Shown here one piece after another: positions 1-5,202 of a stretch of DNA of 5,202 nt. The first letter of the stretch is position 1. Every line of letters starts with the position of its first letter. A program made the translations under genes and the position numbers. Origin of the DNA: JAAFHB01 sp037128295. GTDB taxonomy: Bacteria > Bacteroidota > Bacteroidia > Bacteroidales > Prolixibacteraceae. Under the pieces are notes generated by a model. The model made no database searches. It worked only from the letters and a program-made list of their open reading frames with translations, and was not told where the DNA came from. The stretch is from the NCBI GenBank assembly GCA_037128295.1, contig JBAXWR010000418.1:1-5202 (forward strand), read 5' to 3'.

Positions 1-1895
1 GCATAATCATAAAGATAAATTGTATGGTGGCTGGGTTCGTTCCCATGCGCATATTGCCCGACCAATCCAGTCACATCCGAGACTGTACTGATGATTTCGG
101 AACTTGTTGTAAAAAGGGAATCCAGCCTTTCCACAAATTTCTCTCTTCCACCTTCGATGTTGATGAGTCCCTGAACATCGTGGGGAACAAACCAGGTATA
201 TTGCCATGCGTTGGCTTCGGTGTAATGGCGGTCTTTTCCTTGTCCGATAAACCGTGGATCAAAAGGGGTGAGCCAGGTGCCATCGCTGTTTTTGGGTCGT
301 GCAAACCCGGTGGTCACATCGATAATATTCTTGTAATTAGCAGCCCTTTGCATAAAAAGTTCGTAATCTTCGGTCTTGTTCAATGCTTTGGCTACCTGAG
401 CGACGCACCAATCATTGTATGCATATTCCAAAGTCCGTGAAACCGATTCCCTGATTTTGTCATATGGGACATATCCATATTTCAGGTAGTACTCCAAACC
501 AACACGGCCACGTGACCGATGGTCCGCAGGTGGGGCCTGCAATGCATTTTGCCGGATCCCTGCATAGGCTTTTTCAACATCGAAATTTTTGATCCCTTTT
601 TGTAATGCATCAAGGATGACAACCACAGGATGATCGCCGATCATGTCATTCGTGTAGCTGTTCCCAAACTGCTGAGGTGTTGGCAGCCAACCACCCTGTT
701 CGTATTGGGCTATCATTGTGTTGATTACATCGTTGCTTCTTTGCGGGTGAACCAACGTCAGCAAAGGCATCTCCGCCCTGAAAGTATCCCAGAGGGAAAA
801 ATCGCTGCGATACATAAAATCTTTGGAAGTGTGTTCGGCGTTGTCAAGCCCCATGTATTTTTTATCCACATCGCAAAAAGTGGCCGGAAAGATCAATGAG
901 TGGTAAAGCGCAGAATAAAATGTTACCATCCGTTCTTTGTTGTAAGGTTCATCGTTGGCTTTGTCCATTGTCACTACAATCTTCTCCAATGCCATGTTCC
1001 ATTTCGCGGATGCCTCGTTTTTAACTTTATCAAAGTCCCAACCTTTGATTTCGGTGTCAAGGTTCAGACGGGCTTGGGCGATGCTAGTGTAGGAAATCCC
1101 AACTTTTATCAATACAGATTCGTTTTCGGCTGTTGAATAATCGACATATGCACCGATCTGAGTTCCGGCATCTTCCTTTGAATCCGCTTTTATGTCACTT
1201 TTGTTCCATGTTCCGGATGCAGCAGATGGTTTATTGAATCTGGCCACGAAATAGACGTTTTGCTTTTTCACAAATCCCCTAGATGCCCTGAATCCTTCTA
1301 TTTCATTGTTGTTCAATATTTTAACAGACGCATCCGTGCATACGTCACCGATACCGTGGTTGAGGTCGATCAAAATATGCGATCCGCCTGATTTTGGAAA
1401 AGTGTATTTGTGGAAACCAGCCCTTTCAGAAACAGTCAATTCAGCTTTAATGCTGTAATCCTGTAACTTAACTGAGTAATATCCCGGTGAAGCAACCTCG
1501 TCCTGGTGCGAGAATTTTGATCGGTAACCTTCTTCCGGTTTTTCCTTGGTTCCAGGCACGACCTTCAATTTTCCTGTTGTGGGCATCAGCAGTATGTCGC
1601 CCCAATCGCCCGCACCCATACCACTTCTGTGTAGATGACTGAATCCCATTACCGAATTGTCGCTGTAATGGTAACCGGAACACCAGTCCCAGCCTTTTAC
1701 GTCTGTATCGGGACTCAACTGCACCAAACCGCCTGGTAAAGCAGCACCCGGGAAAGTATGACCATGATAGTCAGTTCCCAAAAATGGATTGACATATCCG
1801 GTCAATTTATCACCTGCGGCTGCTGTAAAATGGACACCTGCCAAAGCGAGGAATACCATCAGACAGGTTATTGAATGCTTAAATATCTTGGTCAT
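1..1895 (-). CDS. Secreted GH92 family alpha-mannosidase, C-terminus cut by left window edge
   Basis: Reading from the ATG at 1893-1895 gives an open frame of 631 residues to the window edge with no stop. GH92 enzymes are usually about 730-770 residues, so roughly 100-140 are missing. They are Ca2+-dependent, inverting exo-alpha-mannosidases that trim N-glycans or mannans. Residues 1-27 form a Sec signal peptide (hydrophobic stretch, then AAA); there is no lipobox. The N-terminal beta-sandwich domain spans about 30-275, with family motifs VNPFLGT (35-41), HGHTFPGA (44-51), LVQLSPDT (57-64), GWDWCSGYHYSD (68-79) and GDWGDILLMP (96-105). The helical-barrel catalytic domain follows, with FSLWDT (366-371), GGWLPTP (401-407), TEANAWQY (559-566) and GNEPSHH (618-624). 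Glu560 is the likely general acid by comparison with this family (inference). The C-terminal GND/ED-type motif carrying the catalytic base falls outside the window. No Shine-Dalgarno is evident; the leader is AT-rich. It is probably the last visible gene of the unit. The linkage specificity (alpha-1,2, -1,3 and so on) cannot be read here. Confidence 0.95.
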   Translation of the reverse strand, partial: MTKIFKHSITCLMVFLALAGVHFTAAAGDKLTGYVNPFLGTDYHGHTFPGAALPGGLVQLSPDTDVKGWDWCSGYHYSDNSVMGFSHLHRSGMGAGDWGDILLMPTTGKLKVVPGTKEKPEEGYRSKFSHQDEVASPGYYSVKLQDYSIKAELTVSERAGFHKYTFPKSGGSHILIDLNHGIGDVCTDASVKILNNNEIEGFRASRGFVKKQNVYFVARFNKPSAASGTWNKSDIKADSKEDAGTQIGAYVDYSTAENESVLIKVGISYTSIAQARLNLDTEIKGWDFDKVKNEASAKWNMALEKIVVTMDKANDEPYNKERMVTFYSALYHSLIFPATFCDVDKKYMGLDNAEHTSKDFMYRSDFSLWDTFRAEMPLLTLVHPQRSNDVINTMIAQYEQGGWLPTPQQFGNSYTNDMIGDHPVVVILDALQKGIKNFDVEKAYAGIRQNALQAPPADHRSRGRVGLEYYLKYGYVPYDKIRESVSRTLEYAYNDWCVAQVAKALNKTEDYELFMQRAANYKNIIDVTTGFARPKNSDGTWLTPFDPRFIGQGKDRHYTEANAWQYTWFVPHDVQGLINIEGGREKFVERLDSLFTTSSEIISTVSDVTGLVGQYAHGNEPSHHTIYLYDY

Positions 1896-1915
1896 TATGT
1901 AGTAATCAATTATAT

Positions 1916-2009
1916 TTCTATTTATTATGCTTTTTCACTCTAATCCCTTAAAAGGGAATGCGGACTTGTATTTCAATAAATTTCTATTTTATTTCTACTT
2001 CTATTTATT
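1916..2009. repeat. Short AT-rich direct repeats (TTCTATTTATT) around the barrel protein/GH92 junction
   Basis: The 11-mer TTCTATTTATT occurs exactly at 1916-1926 and 1999-2009. A third copy with one extra T lies at 1982-1993. The last exact copy overlaps the stop codon of the barrel gene at 2001-2003. On the coding strand these read as A-rich AATAAATAGAA, within the 105-bp leader of the GH92 gene. A small dyad (TCCCTT 1944-1949 / AAGGGA 1952-1957, 2-nt loop) sits between them. A-rich leaders are common before Bacteroidota genes, so this may be no more than base composition. Confidence 0.4.
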
Positions 2010-3233
2010 TCCAATCTTCGTTGGATACATATAAATCGCCGCATCCCCAGGATCAAGTTCCAGTGAACTATCATAGTTGGATGCCGCAACAATTGAGCCG
2101 TCCCTTTGGACTTTTTTTACTGTATCGTCACCATAAACCGTCAGGTTGATGCTGTTGATGTAATCTTTATTAATCACCACCATAAAGGTATTTGATCCAT
2201 TTTCCAAAAGGGAAACCAGTGCCGGTGCACCAGCTGTATCCAAAACCTTGATTTGTTCAGGGAGTGTTGTAAGCCGGATTGTTCCTTGTGGAATAGCCCC
2301 TTTGCCGAAATGTCTGACCCAAAGCATCTTTGCGCCATAAAAAACACCGGAAAGGCTTCTGATTTCTTCACTCATTTGTTTCACACGGTCATAAACAACA
2401 CTGCGTTTACCGGCTACACTGATCGGTGCACCGCGCTGGTCTTCGCCGGAAGGAGCATTCACAGAAGTTGCCGACCAATAGGTAAAATACTGGATTCCCT
2501 GTGCACCATAGGCTAAATCGCTGAAAACCTGAAGACGCATGGCTGCCAATGTTTGTGGTGTCACATGATTTTCATCGTAGTTTGTGGTTAAAGCAAATGC
2601 CCAGAATGGTTTGGCCGCTTTTTTGGACTCGTCTGAAAATTGTTCAAGGTTTTCATACCATGTTTTTGAGAGATGATCTTTAAGGACAGGGTAATAATCG
2701 AATGATAGAAATTGCAATGGGATCATTTTGGCACAATCGCTCACATACTTACGGTAATCTTTGGTTTGAAGCTGGGTAGCAGTATCTGCAAAGTTTGGGA
2801 AGAGATTCACATAACAGAAGTGTTTGTTATCAACAGATTGAATTTTCTTCCCCCAATCTCCGAGTTCCTTGAATTTTGAAATCCCGGGTTCATCAATCAG
2901 GTGATAACCCGCCAGAGCAGGATGGTTCATCAAAACTTTGACCGTCTTTTCGGGATCGGCTTTCATTTCGGGACAGGAAGCAACAATTTTTACGCCCACC
3001 TTTGCGGCTACATCCAAAGCTTTTTGGAGCTCGCCCAGATTTGAAAAGAAACTAAGTGAATGGGTTATGCCTGCCTCCTTCATCTCACGGTAACGCTCTA
3101 CTGTCGTTTGATTGGCAGGAATGCTGTACCAGGCCAAAATCGGGATTTGTCCTTTCGGTTCAAGTCTCTCCTGGCAGAATGCATTCCCAATGTAACTAAT
3201 TATGAATAAGCTTAATAAAATAAATTTTTTCAT
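2001..3233 (-). CDS. Secreted (beta/alpha)8-barrel glycoside-hydrolase-like protein (clan GH-A/GH42-like), function unproven
   Basis: A complete 410-residue protein from ATG 3231-3233; a weak AAGG at 3241-3244 lies 7 nt upstream. Residues 1-20 are a Sec signal with likely cleavage before Q21. Cys20 is preceded by NAF, which is not a lipobox. All eight barrel strands can be followed: 29-39, 56-63, 82-88, 107-116 (ending IDEP), 139-146, 175-182 (FDYYP), 210-216 and 246-253 (GIQYFTYW). Glu115 in IDEP sits at the end of strand 4, where clan GH-A enzymes keep the acid/base. Strand 8 followed by an Arg-rich helix resembles GH42-type proteins. Strand 7 (FWAFALT) has no Glu where the nucleophile normally sits. 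Residues about 315-405 look like a small beta-sandwich, ending LDPGDAAIYMYP. The gene lies 185 bp after the amidohydrolase and 105 bp before the GH92 gene, on the same strand. It could be a glycosidase with a different mechanism or a non-catalytic glycan-binding barrel. I do not recognise a named family. Confidence 0.8.
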   Translation of the reverse strand: MKKFILLSLFIISYIGNAFCQERLEPKGQIPILAWYSIPANQTTVERYREMKEAGITHSLSFFSNLGELQKALDVAAKVGVKIVASCPEMKADPEKTVKVLMNHPALAGYHLIDEPGISKFKELGDWGKKIQSVDNKHFCYVNLFPNFADTATQLQTKDYRKYVSDCAKMIPLQFLSFDYYPVLKDHLSKTWYENLEQFSDESKKAAKPFWAFALTTNYDENHVTPQTLAAMRLQVFSDLAYGAQGIQYFTYWSATSVNAPSGEDQRGAPISVAGKRSVVYDRVKQMSEEIRSLSGVFYGAKMLWVRHFGKGAIPQGTIRLTTLPEQIKVLDTAGAPALVSLLENGSNTFMVVINKDYINSINLTVYGDDTVKKVQRDGSIVAASNYDSSLELDPGDAAIYMYPTKIGNK

Positions 3234-3280
3234 TATAACGCCTTAAGTATGTGATCTTTAAGAAAATTGCATTTTTTAGA

Positions 3281-3378
3281 AACTTTGTATATCTTGGTGT
3301 CTTTGTGACTTTCCCGAAAAATCGGGACAAGGCGTGGCCAATATGTTTTCTGCCACTAAGACACTAAGGCACAAAGTT
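3281..3378. repeat. Imperfect long palindrome with 8-bp periodic arms (intergenic repeat element)
   Basis: The left arm (3281-3309) and the right arm (3352-3378) are near reverse complements. The outer 8 bases AACTTTGT match exactly; then, after a 2-nt length difference, 14 of 17 bases match. The arms enclose 42 bp that include a smaller hairpin. Each arm is itself periodic: the right arm reads CACTAAGA, CACTAAGG, CACAAAGT (3354-3377), with another CACAAAGA at 3381-3388. The left arm read in reverse gives CACAAAGA then CACCAAGA. It fills most of the gap between the amidohydrolase and barrel genes. I recall similar CTTTGTG/TTAGTG-type intergenic palindromes in Bacteroidota genomes, but cannot check that here. 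Its role could be mRNA stabilisation, partial termination, or a mobile REP-like element. Confidence 0.7.
3312..3327. repeat. Compact hairpin inside the palindrome
   Basis: TCCCGA (3312-3317) and TCGGGA (3322-3327) pair perfectly around a 4-base loop, AAAA on the plus strand and TTTT on the minus strand. In the transcribed (minus) direction the stem is followed by AAGTCAC, not a U-run, so it does not look like a standard intrinsic terminator for the amidohydrolase gene. It is better read as the apical hairpin of the larger repeat. Confidence 0.6.
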
Positions 3379-3418
3379 CTCACAAAGAATTAATCGCCAA
3401 AACAATCGTTTTTTCTTC

Positions 3419-4792
3419 TTAAAACTTAATATTATATATTGACAGAGCATTTTCCCTCAGTACTTTTTTAGCAATCGAGATCGCTTCATCTTCAGTAAGG
3501 TAGCCGGTTTTCACCTTATCATTAAGAGCGGCAGAAACAGTCTCACGGGCAAGGATAGAAGCCCCGTAAGCCCCTTCGACATTCTGGCAATCACCACCAT
3601 AACACATAATTTTATTTGCAGGGACGGTTTCAATGTATTCCTCCAAATTCCGGATCGTATAAGATGGAGAAATCATTGCGGACCACGCCATATCAATGTA
3701 AACATTCGCAAAAGTCTTTGCAATCGTCGCCATTTCTCCACCATAGGGATAACCGGCATGGAGCAGGACAAACTTTAACTTCGGGAATTTAAAAAAAGCT
3801 TTCACCAGACCGGTTGGATTTGAATTCGTAATGTCATTTCCTGTACCAGTCTGCAATCCGGTATGGATCTGAACAGGAAGATTGTACTTTTCGCAAAGGC
3901 TTAAAACTTTAAAAAAGAGATAATCCTGTAAAGGTTTGGCTTCTTCAAAGGTCAAAAGCCGCTGCGGATCTGATTTCATCTTTTCCAGAACGGCGTTGGC
4001 TGTTTCTTTGGATACCTCATCAAACTTTAATGTTCTGCTGTAAGCTACTCCAAACTTGATGCCCTGAATTCCTTTTTTCACATCGTGATAAAAGACCGTA
4101 TCTATCACTGATTCAAGCTCTCTCAAGGAGGTGAATTTTAGACCATATTGTGCCACCCTTGTATTCATCCTGTCGTAGCCAAAAATAGTGACGAATTTGT
4201 CATAAACAAAGAAACTCCTGAAATTGCAGTTCCCTTCGTTCCTGACATCCCTCGGCGTTACGGTATTGTACTCCATGATAATCGAAGCATCAATCTTTGC
4301 TTTCTCCTTCAGGACTGTTTCATAATACTTCTCCTTATGAGAATCTTTGATCCGTTTAGATAACTCCTTGTAGGTGTTCTCATTGATGTCGTCGATTCCG
4401 TAAAGGTCTTTTGCGGTGATCAGGACTGTCCTTCCATAACCAGTAGATCGGGTATTGGCCCAATAGTTTTTGAATACGTCCCATTTTTCTTCAAGACTTT
4501 TGTCTTTAGACTTAAAAACTGAATACAACTGATCGGATGGGGCACCTGAAGAAATCAGGTCTTCCAACTGATAGTTGATAAATAAAGTGCTGAAATCGGC
4601 CACACCTGCCAAAGCCTCTTTTTCGCTCATCAAGTGTTCATGCGTGTCGATCAGACGGATGGCATTGACTGCATCGGTGATCCGTTTCTCAAAACCTAAT
4701 TTTGAGAATGGTCTTGCAACAATCTGTGAACTAACAGGTTGTGAACCAGAAAATAATACGATAATTAGAAGATAGGATTTTAACCTTTTCAT
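3419..4792 (-). CDS. Secreted amidohydrolase-superfamily (Amidohydrolase_2-like) metal-dependent hydrolase
   Basis: A complete 457-residue protein from ATG 4790-4792. A TTG directly upstream (4793-4795) is open in frame, but AAGGA at 4801-4805 lies 8 nt before the ATG, which favours ATG. Residues 1-22 form a Sec signal (VSS then Q23), so the enzyme is probably periplasmic, which is unusual for this largely cytosolic superfamily. The superfamily metal ligands are recognisable: DTHEHL at 49-54 (His51, His53) on strand 1, QIHTG (His310) on strand 5, LLHAG (His345) on strand 6 and YGGDC (Asp401) on strand 8. Lys246 lies in GIKFG near a strand end. Residues about 60-230 are a long, partly helical insertion before the later strands. 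Relatives include uronate isomerases, FluG-like hydrolases and ACMSD-type decarboxylases. The fold and metal site are well supported; the substrate is unknown. It lies 102 bp after the permease gene on the same strand, and its context suggests a carbohydrate-derived lactone, uronate or amide substrate (inference). Confidence 0.88.
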   Translation of the reverse strand: MKRLKSYLLIIVLFSGSQPVSSQIVARPFSKLGFEKRITDAVNAIRLIDTHEHLMSEKEALAGVADFSTLFINYQLEDLISSGAPSDQLYSVFKSKDKSLEEKWDVFKNYWANTRSTGYGRTVLITAKDLYGIDDINENTYKELSKRIKDSHKEKYYETVLKEKAKIDASIIMEYNTVTPRDVRNEGNCNFRSFFVYDKFVTIFGYDRMNTRVAQYGLKFTSLRELESVIDTVFYHDVKKGIQGIKFGVAYSRTLKFDEVSKETANAVLEKMKSDPQRLLTFEEAKPLQDYLFFKVLSLCEKYNLPVQIHTGLQTGTGNDITNSNPTGLVKAFFKFPKLKFVLLHAGYPYGGEMATIAKTFANVYIDMAWSAMISPSYTIRNLEEYIETVPANKIMCYGGDCQNVEGAYGASILARETVSAALNDKVKTGYLTEDEAISIAKKVLRENALSIYNIKF

Positions 4793-4800
4793 CAAGATTT

Positions 4801-4805
4801 TCCTT
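4801..4805 (-). promoter_or_regulatory. Ribosome binding site deciding the amidohydrolase start
   Basis: On the minus strand AAGGA (within AAAAGGAAAA) ends 8 nt before ATG 4790-4792. It is only 5 nt from the in-frame TTG at 4793-4795. Spacing and codon choice both favour the ATG. It is the clearest Shine-Dalgarno-like site in the window. Confidence 0.6.
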
Positions 4806-4844
4806 TTATCGGAAATTGATTTTAATTTTCACGTATAAAATAGT

Positions 4845-4880
4845 GGCTGGCAACCAACGACAAATAGCTAGTTGCCAGCC
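4845..4880. repeat. Perfect 10-bp inverted repeat between permease and amidohydrolase genes
   Basis: GGCTGGCAAC (4845-4854) and GTTGCCAGCC (4871-4880) are exact reverse complements with a 16-nt loop. In the minus-strand transcript it starts 14 nt after the permease stop and is followed by ACUAUUUUAU. It could be a weak intrinsic terminator or a processing/stability hairpin separating permease and amidohydrolase expression. The short U-run and large loop make full termination doubtful. Confidence 0.65.
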
Positions 4881-4892
4881 TCCAGTTGCCAG
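4870..4892. repeat. Tandem AGTTGCCAG repeat (14-bp spacing)
   Basis: AGTTGCCAG occurs exactly at 4870-4878 and 4884-4892, a 14-bp period. Its core is also present inverted as CTGGCAAC at 4847-4854. The three copies make a small repeat cluster occupying the first ~50 nt downstream of the permease stop codon. The first copy doubles as most of the right arm of the inverted repeat, so either copy could pair with the inverted one. Confidence 0.6.
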
Positions 4893-4894
4893 AA

Positions 4895-5202
4895 TCAATT
4901 CTTCTGGACATAAAGAGCCACGCCCAAAATATATAACATACAAGCACCAACAACGGTGATGCTGATGATCGGCCCAAAAGTTGTACTTACGAATCCCATC
5001 ACCAAAGGAATAACTGCGCCTCCTGAAACAGCCATGACTAGTAATCCTGAAATCTCATTCGCACGATCCGGCATTTTTTCCAATGACAAAGAGAAAATGA
5101 TTGGGAACATATTCCCACAACCCAATCCAATTACGAGAATTGATATAAACGCGACTGTAAGATTGGGTGCCAGAAATACGCCCAACACACCTGCCAATGA
5201 TA
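4895..5202 (-). CDS. MFS sugar permease of the FHS (fucose/glucose-galactose permease) family, C-terminal fragment
   Basis: The last 101 residues of a membrane transporter are visible; the frame is open through the right window edge and ends at TGA 4895-4897. FHS permeases run to about 400-440 residues, so roughly three quarters is missing. Three hydrophobic helices are visible, counted from the window edge: about 17-38, 50-74 and 75-97, fitting the last transmembrane segments of a 12-helix MFS protein. The family signature GNMFPIIFSLSLE (29-41), followed by a short charged loop KMPDRANE and SGLLVMAVSGGAVIPLVMG (52-70), is typical of the FucP/GluP-type proton-coupled symporters that import L-fucose, glucose, galactose or related sugars across the inner membrane. 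It is the most upstream visible gene of the same-strand set and would import a sugar released by the exported enzymes (inference). An in-frame TTG at 5195-5197 is internal, not a start. Substrate cannot be assigned from this fragment. Confidence 0.9.
   Translation of the reverse strand, partial: SLAGVLGVFLAPNLTVAFISILVIGLGCGNMFPIIFSLSLEKMPDRANEISGLLVMAVSGGAVIPLVMGFVSTTFGPIISITVVGACMLYILGVALYVQKN

Noticed and set aside
24..440. 138-residue open frame on the plus strand
   Set aside because: It lies wholly antisense to the GH92 coding region, whose protein matches family motifs there; the plus-strand product shows no recognisable domain.
630..1136. Two adjacent plus-strand open frames (89 and 78 residues)
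   Set aside because: Both are shadows of the GH92 gene, with no supporting motif or convincing start signal.
1944..1957. TCCCTT/AAGGGA dyad as a terminator after the barrel gene
   Set aside because: The loop would be only 2 nt and no U-run follows closely in the transcribed direction; it is at best a weak structure.
3171..3176. Lipoprotein cleavage at Cys20 of the barrel protein
   Set aside because: The residues before Cys20 are N-A-F; Phe at -1 does not fit a lipobox, while cleavage by signal peptidase I before Gln21 does fit.
3399..3412. AAAAC/GTTTT hairpin just after the amidohydrolase stop
   Set aside because: Five mostly A-T pairs with a 4-nt loop would be unstable and the surrounding sequence is A/T-rich, so chance pairing is likely.
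4793..4795. TTG start for the amidohydrolase, one codon upstream
   Set aside because: An ATG follows immediately and the AAGGA site is better spaced from the ATG (8 nt against 5 nt).
5195..5197. TTG as the start of a small 100-residue membrane protein
   Set aside because: The frame stays open to the window edge and the sequence matches the C-terminal helices of an FHS permease, so this is a truncated view of a larger gene.

Overview
The window looks like chromosomal DNA from a Bacteroidota (Bacteroidetes) bacterium. The protein families point this way: a secreted GH92 alpha-mannosidase, a fucose-permease-type (FHS) sugar transporter, and exported hydrolases with short lysine-rich Sec signals ending in a Q. 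So do the AT-rich gene gaps, the mostly weak Shine-Dalgarno signals and the palindromic intergenic repeats. I cannot name a genus.

All four genes lie on the minus strand, so the transcription order runs from the right edge to the left. (1) 4895-5202 is the C-terminal end of an FHS-family MFS sugar permease, cut by the right edge. (2) 3419-4792 is a complete exported Amidohydrolase_2-type metal-dependent hydrolase. (3) 2001-3233 is a complete exported (beta/alpha)8-barrel protein resembling clan GH-A/GH42 glycosidases. (4) 1-1895 is an exported GH92 alpha-mannosidase whose C-terminus lies beyond the left edge. The gaps are 102, 185 and 105 bp. The first two carry dyad-symmetric repeats and the third is AT-rich. 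No RNA gene, CRISPR array or transposase was seen, and no gap exceeds 300 bp.

The set reads as part of a glycan-use locus. Three proteins are predicted to be exported, most likely to the periplasm, and would process a glycan or glycoconjugate. The inner-membrane permease could take up a released monosaccharide such as mannose, fucose or another hexose. This linkage is inferred from shared strand and proximity. No SusC/SusD pair, regulator or sigma factor is in view.

The region is largely conventional. The points most worth a second look are the barrel protein, which has a clear acid/base-type Glu but no Glu at the expected nucleophile strand; the exported amidohydrolase of unknown substrate in a sugar context; and two intergenic repeat structures, one built from an 8-bp periodic motif in both arms of an imperfect palindrome.
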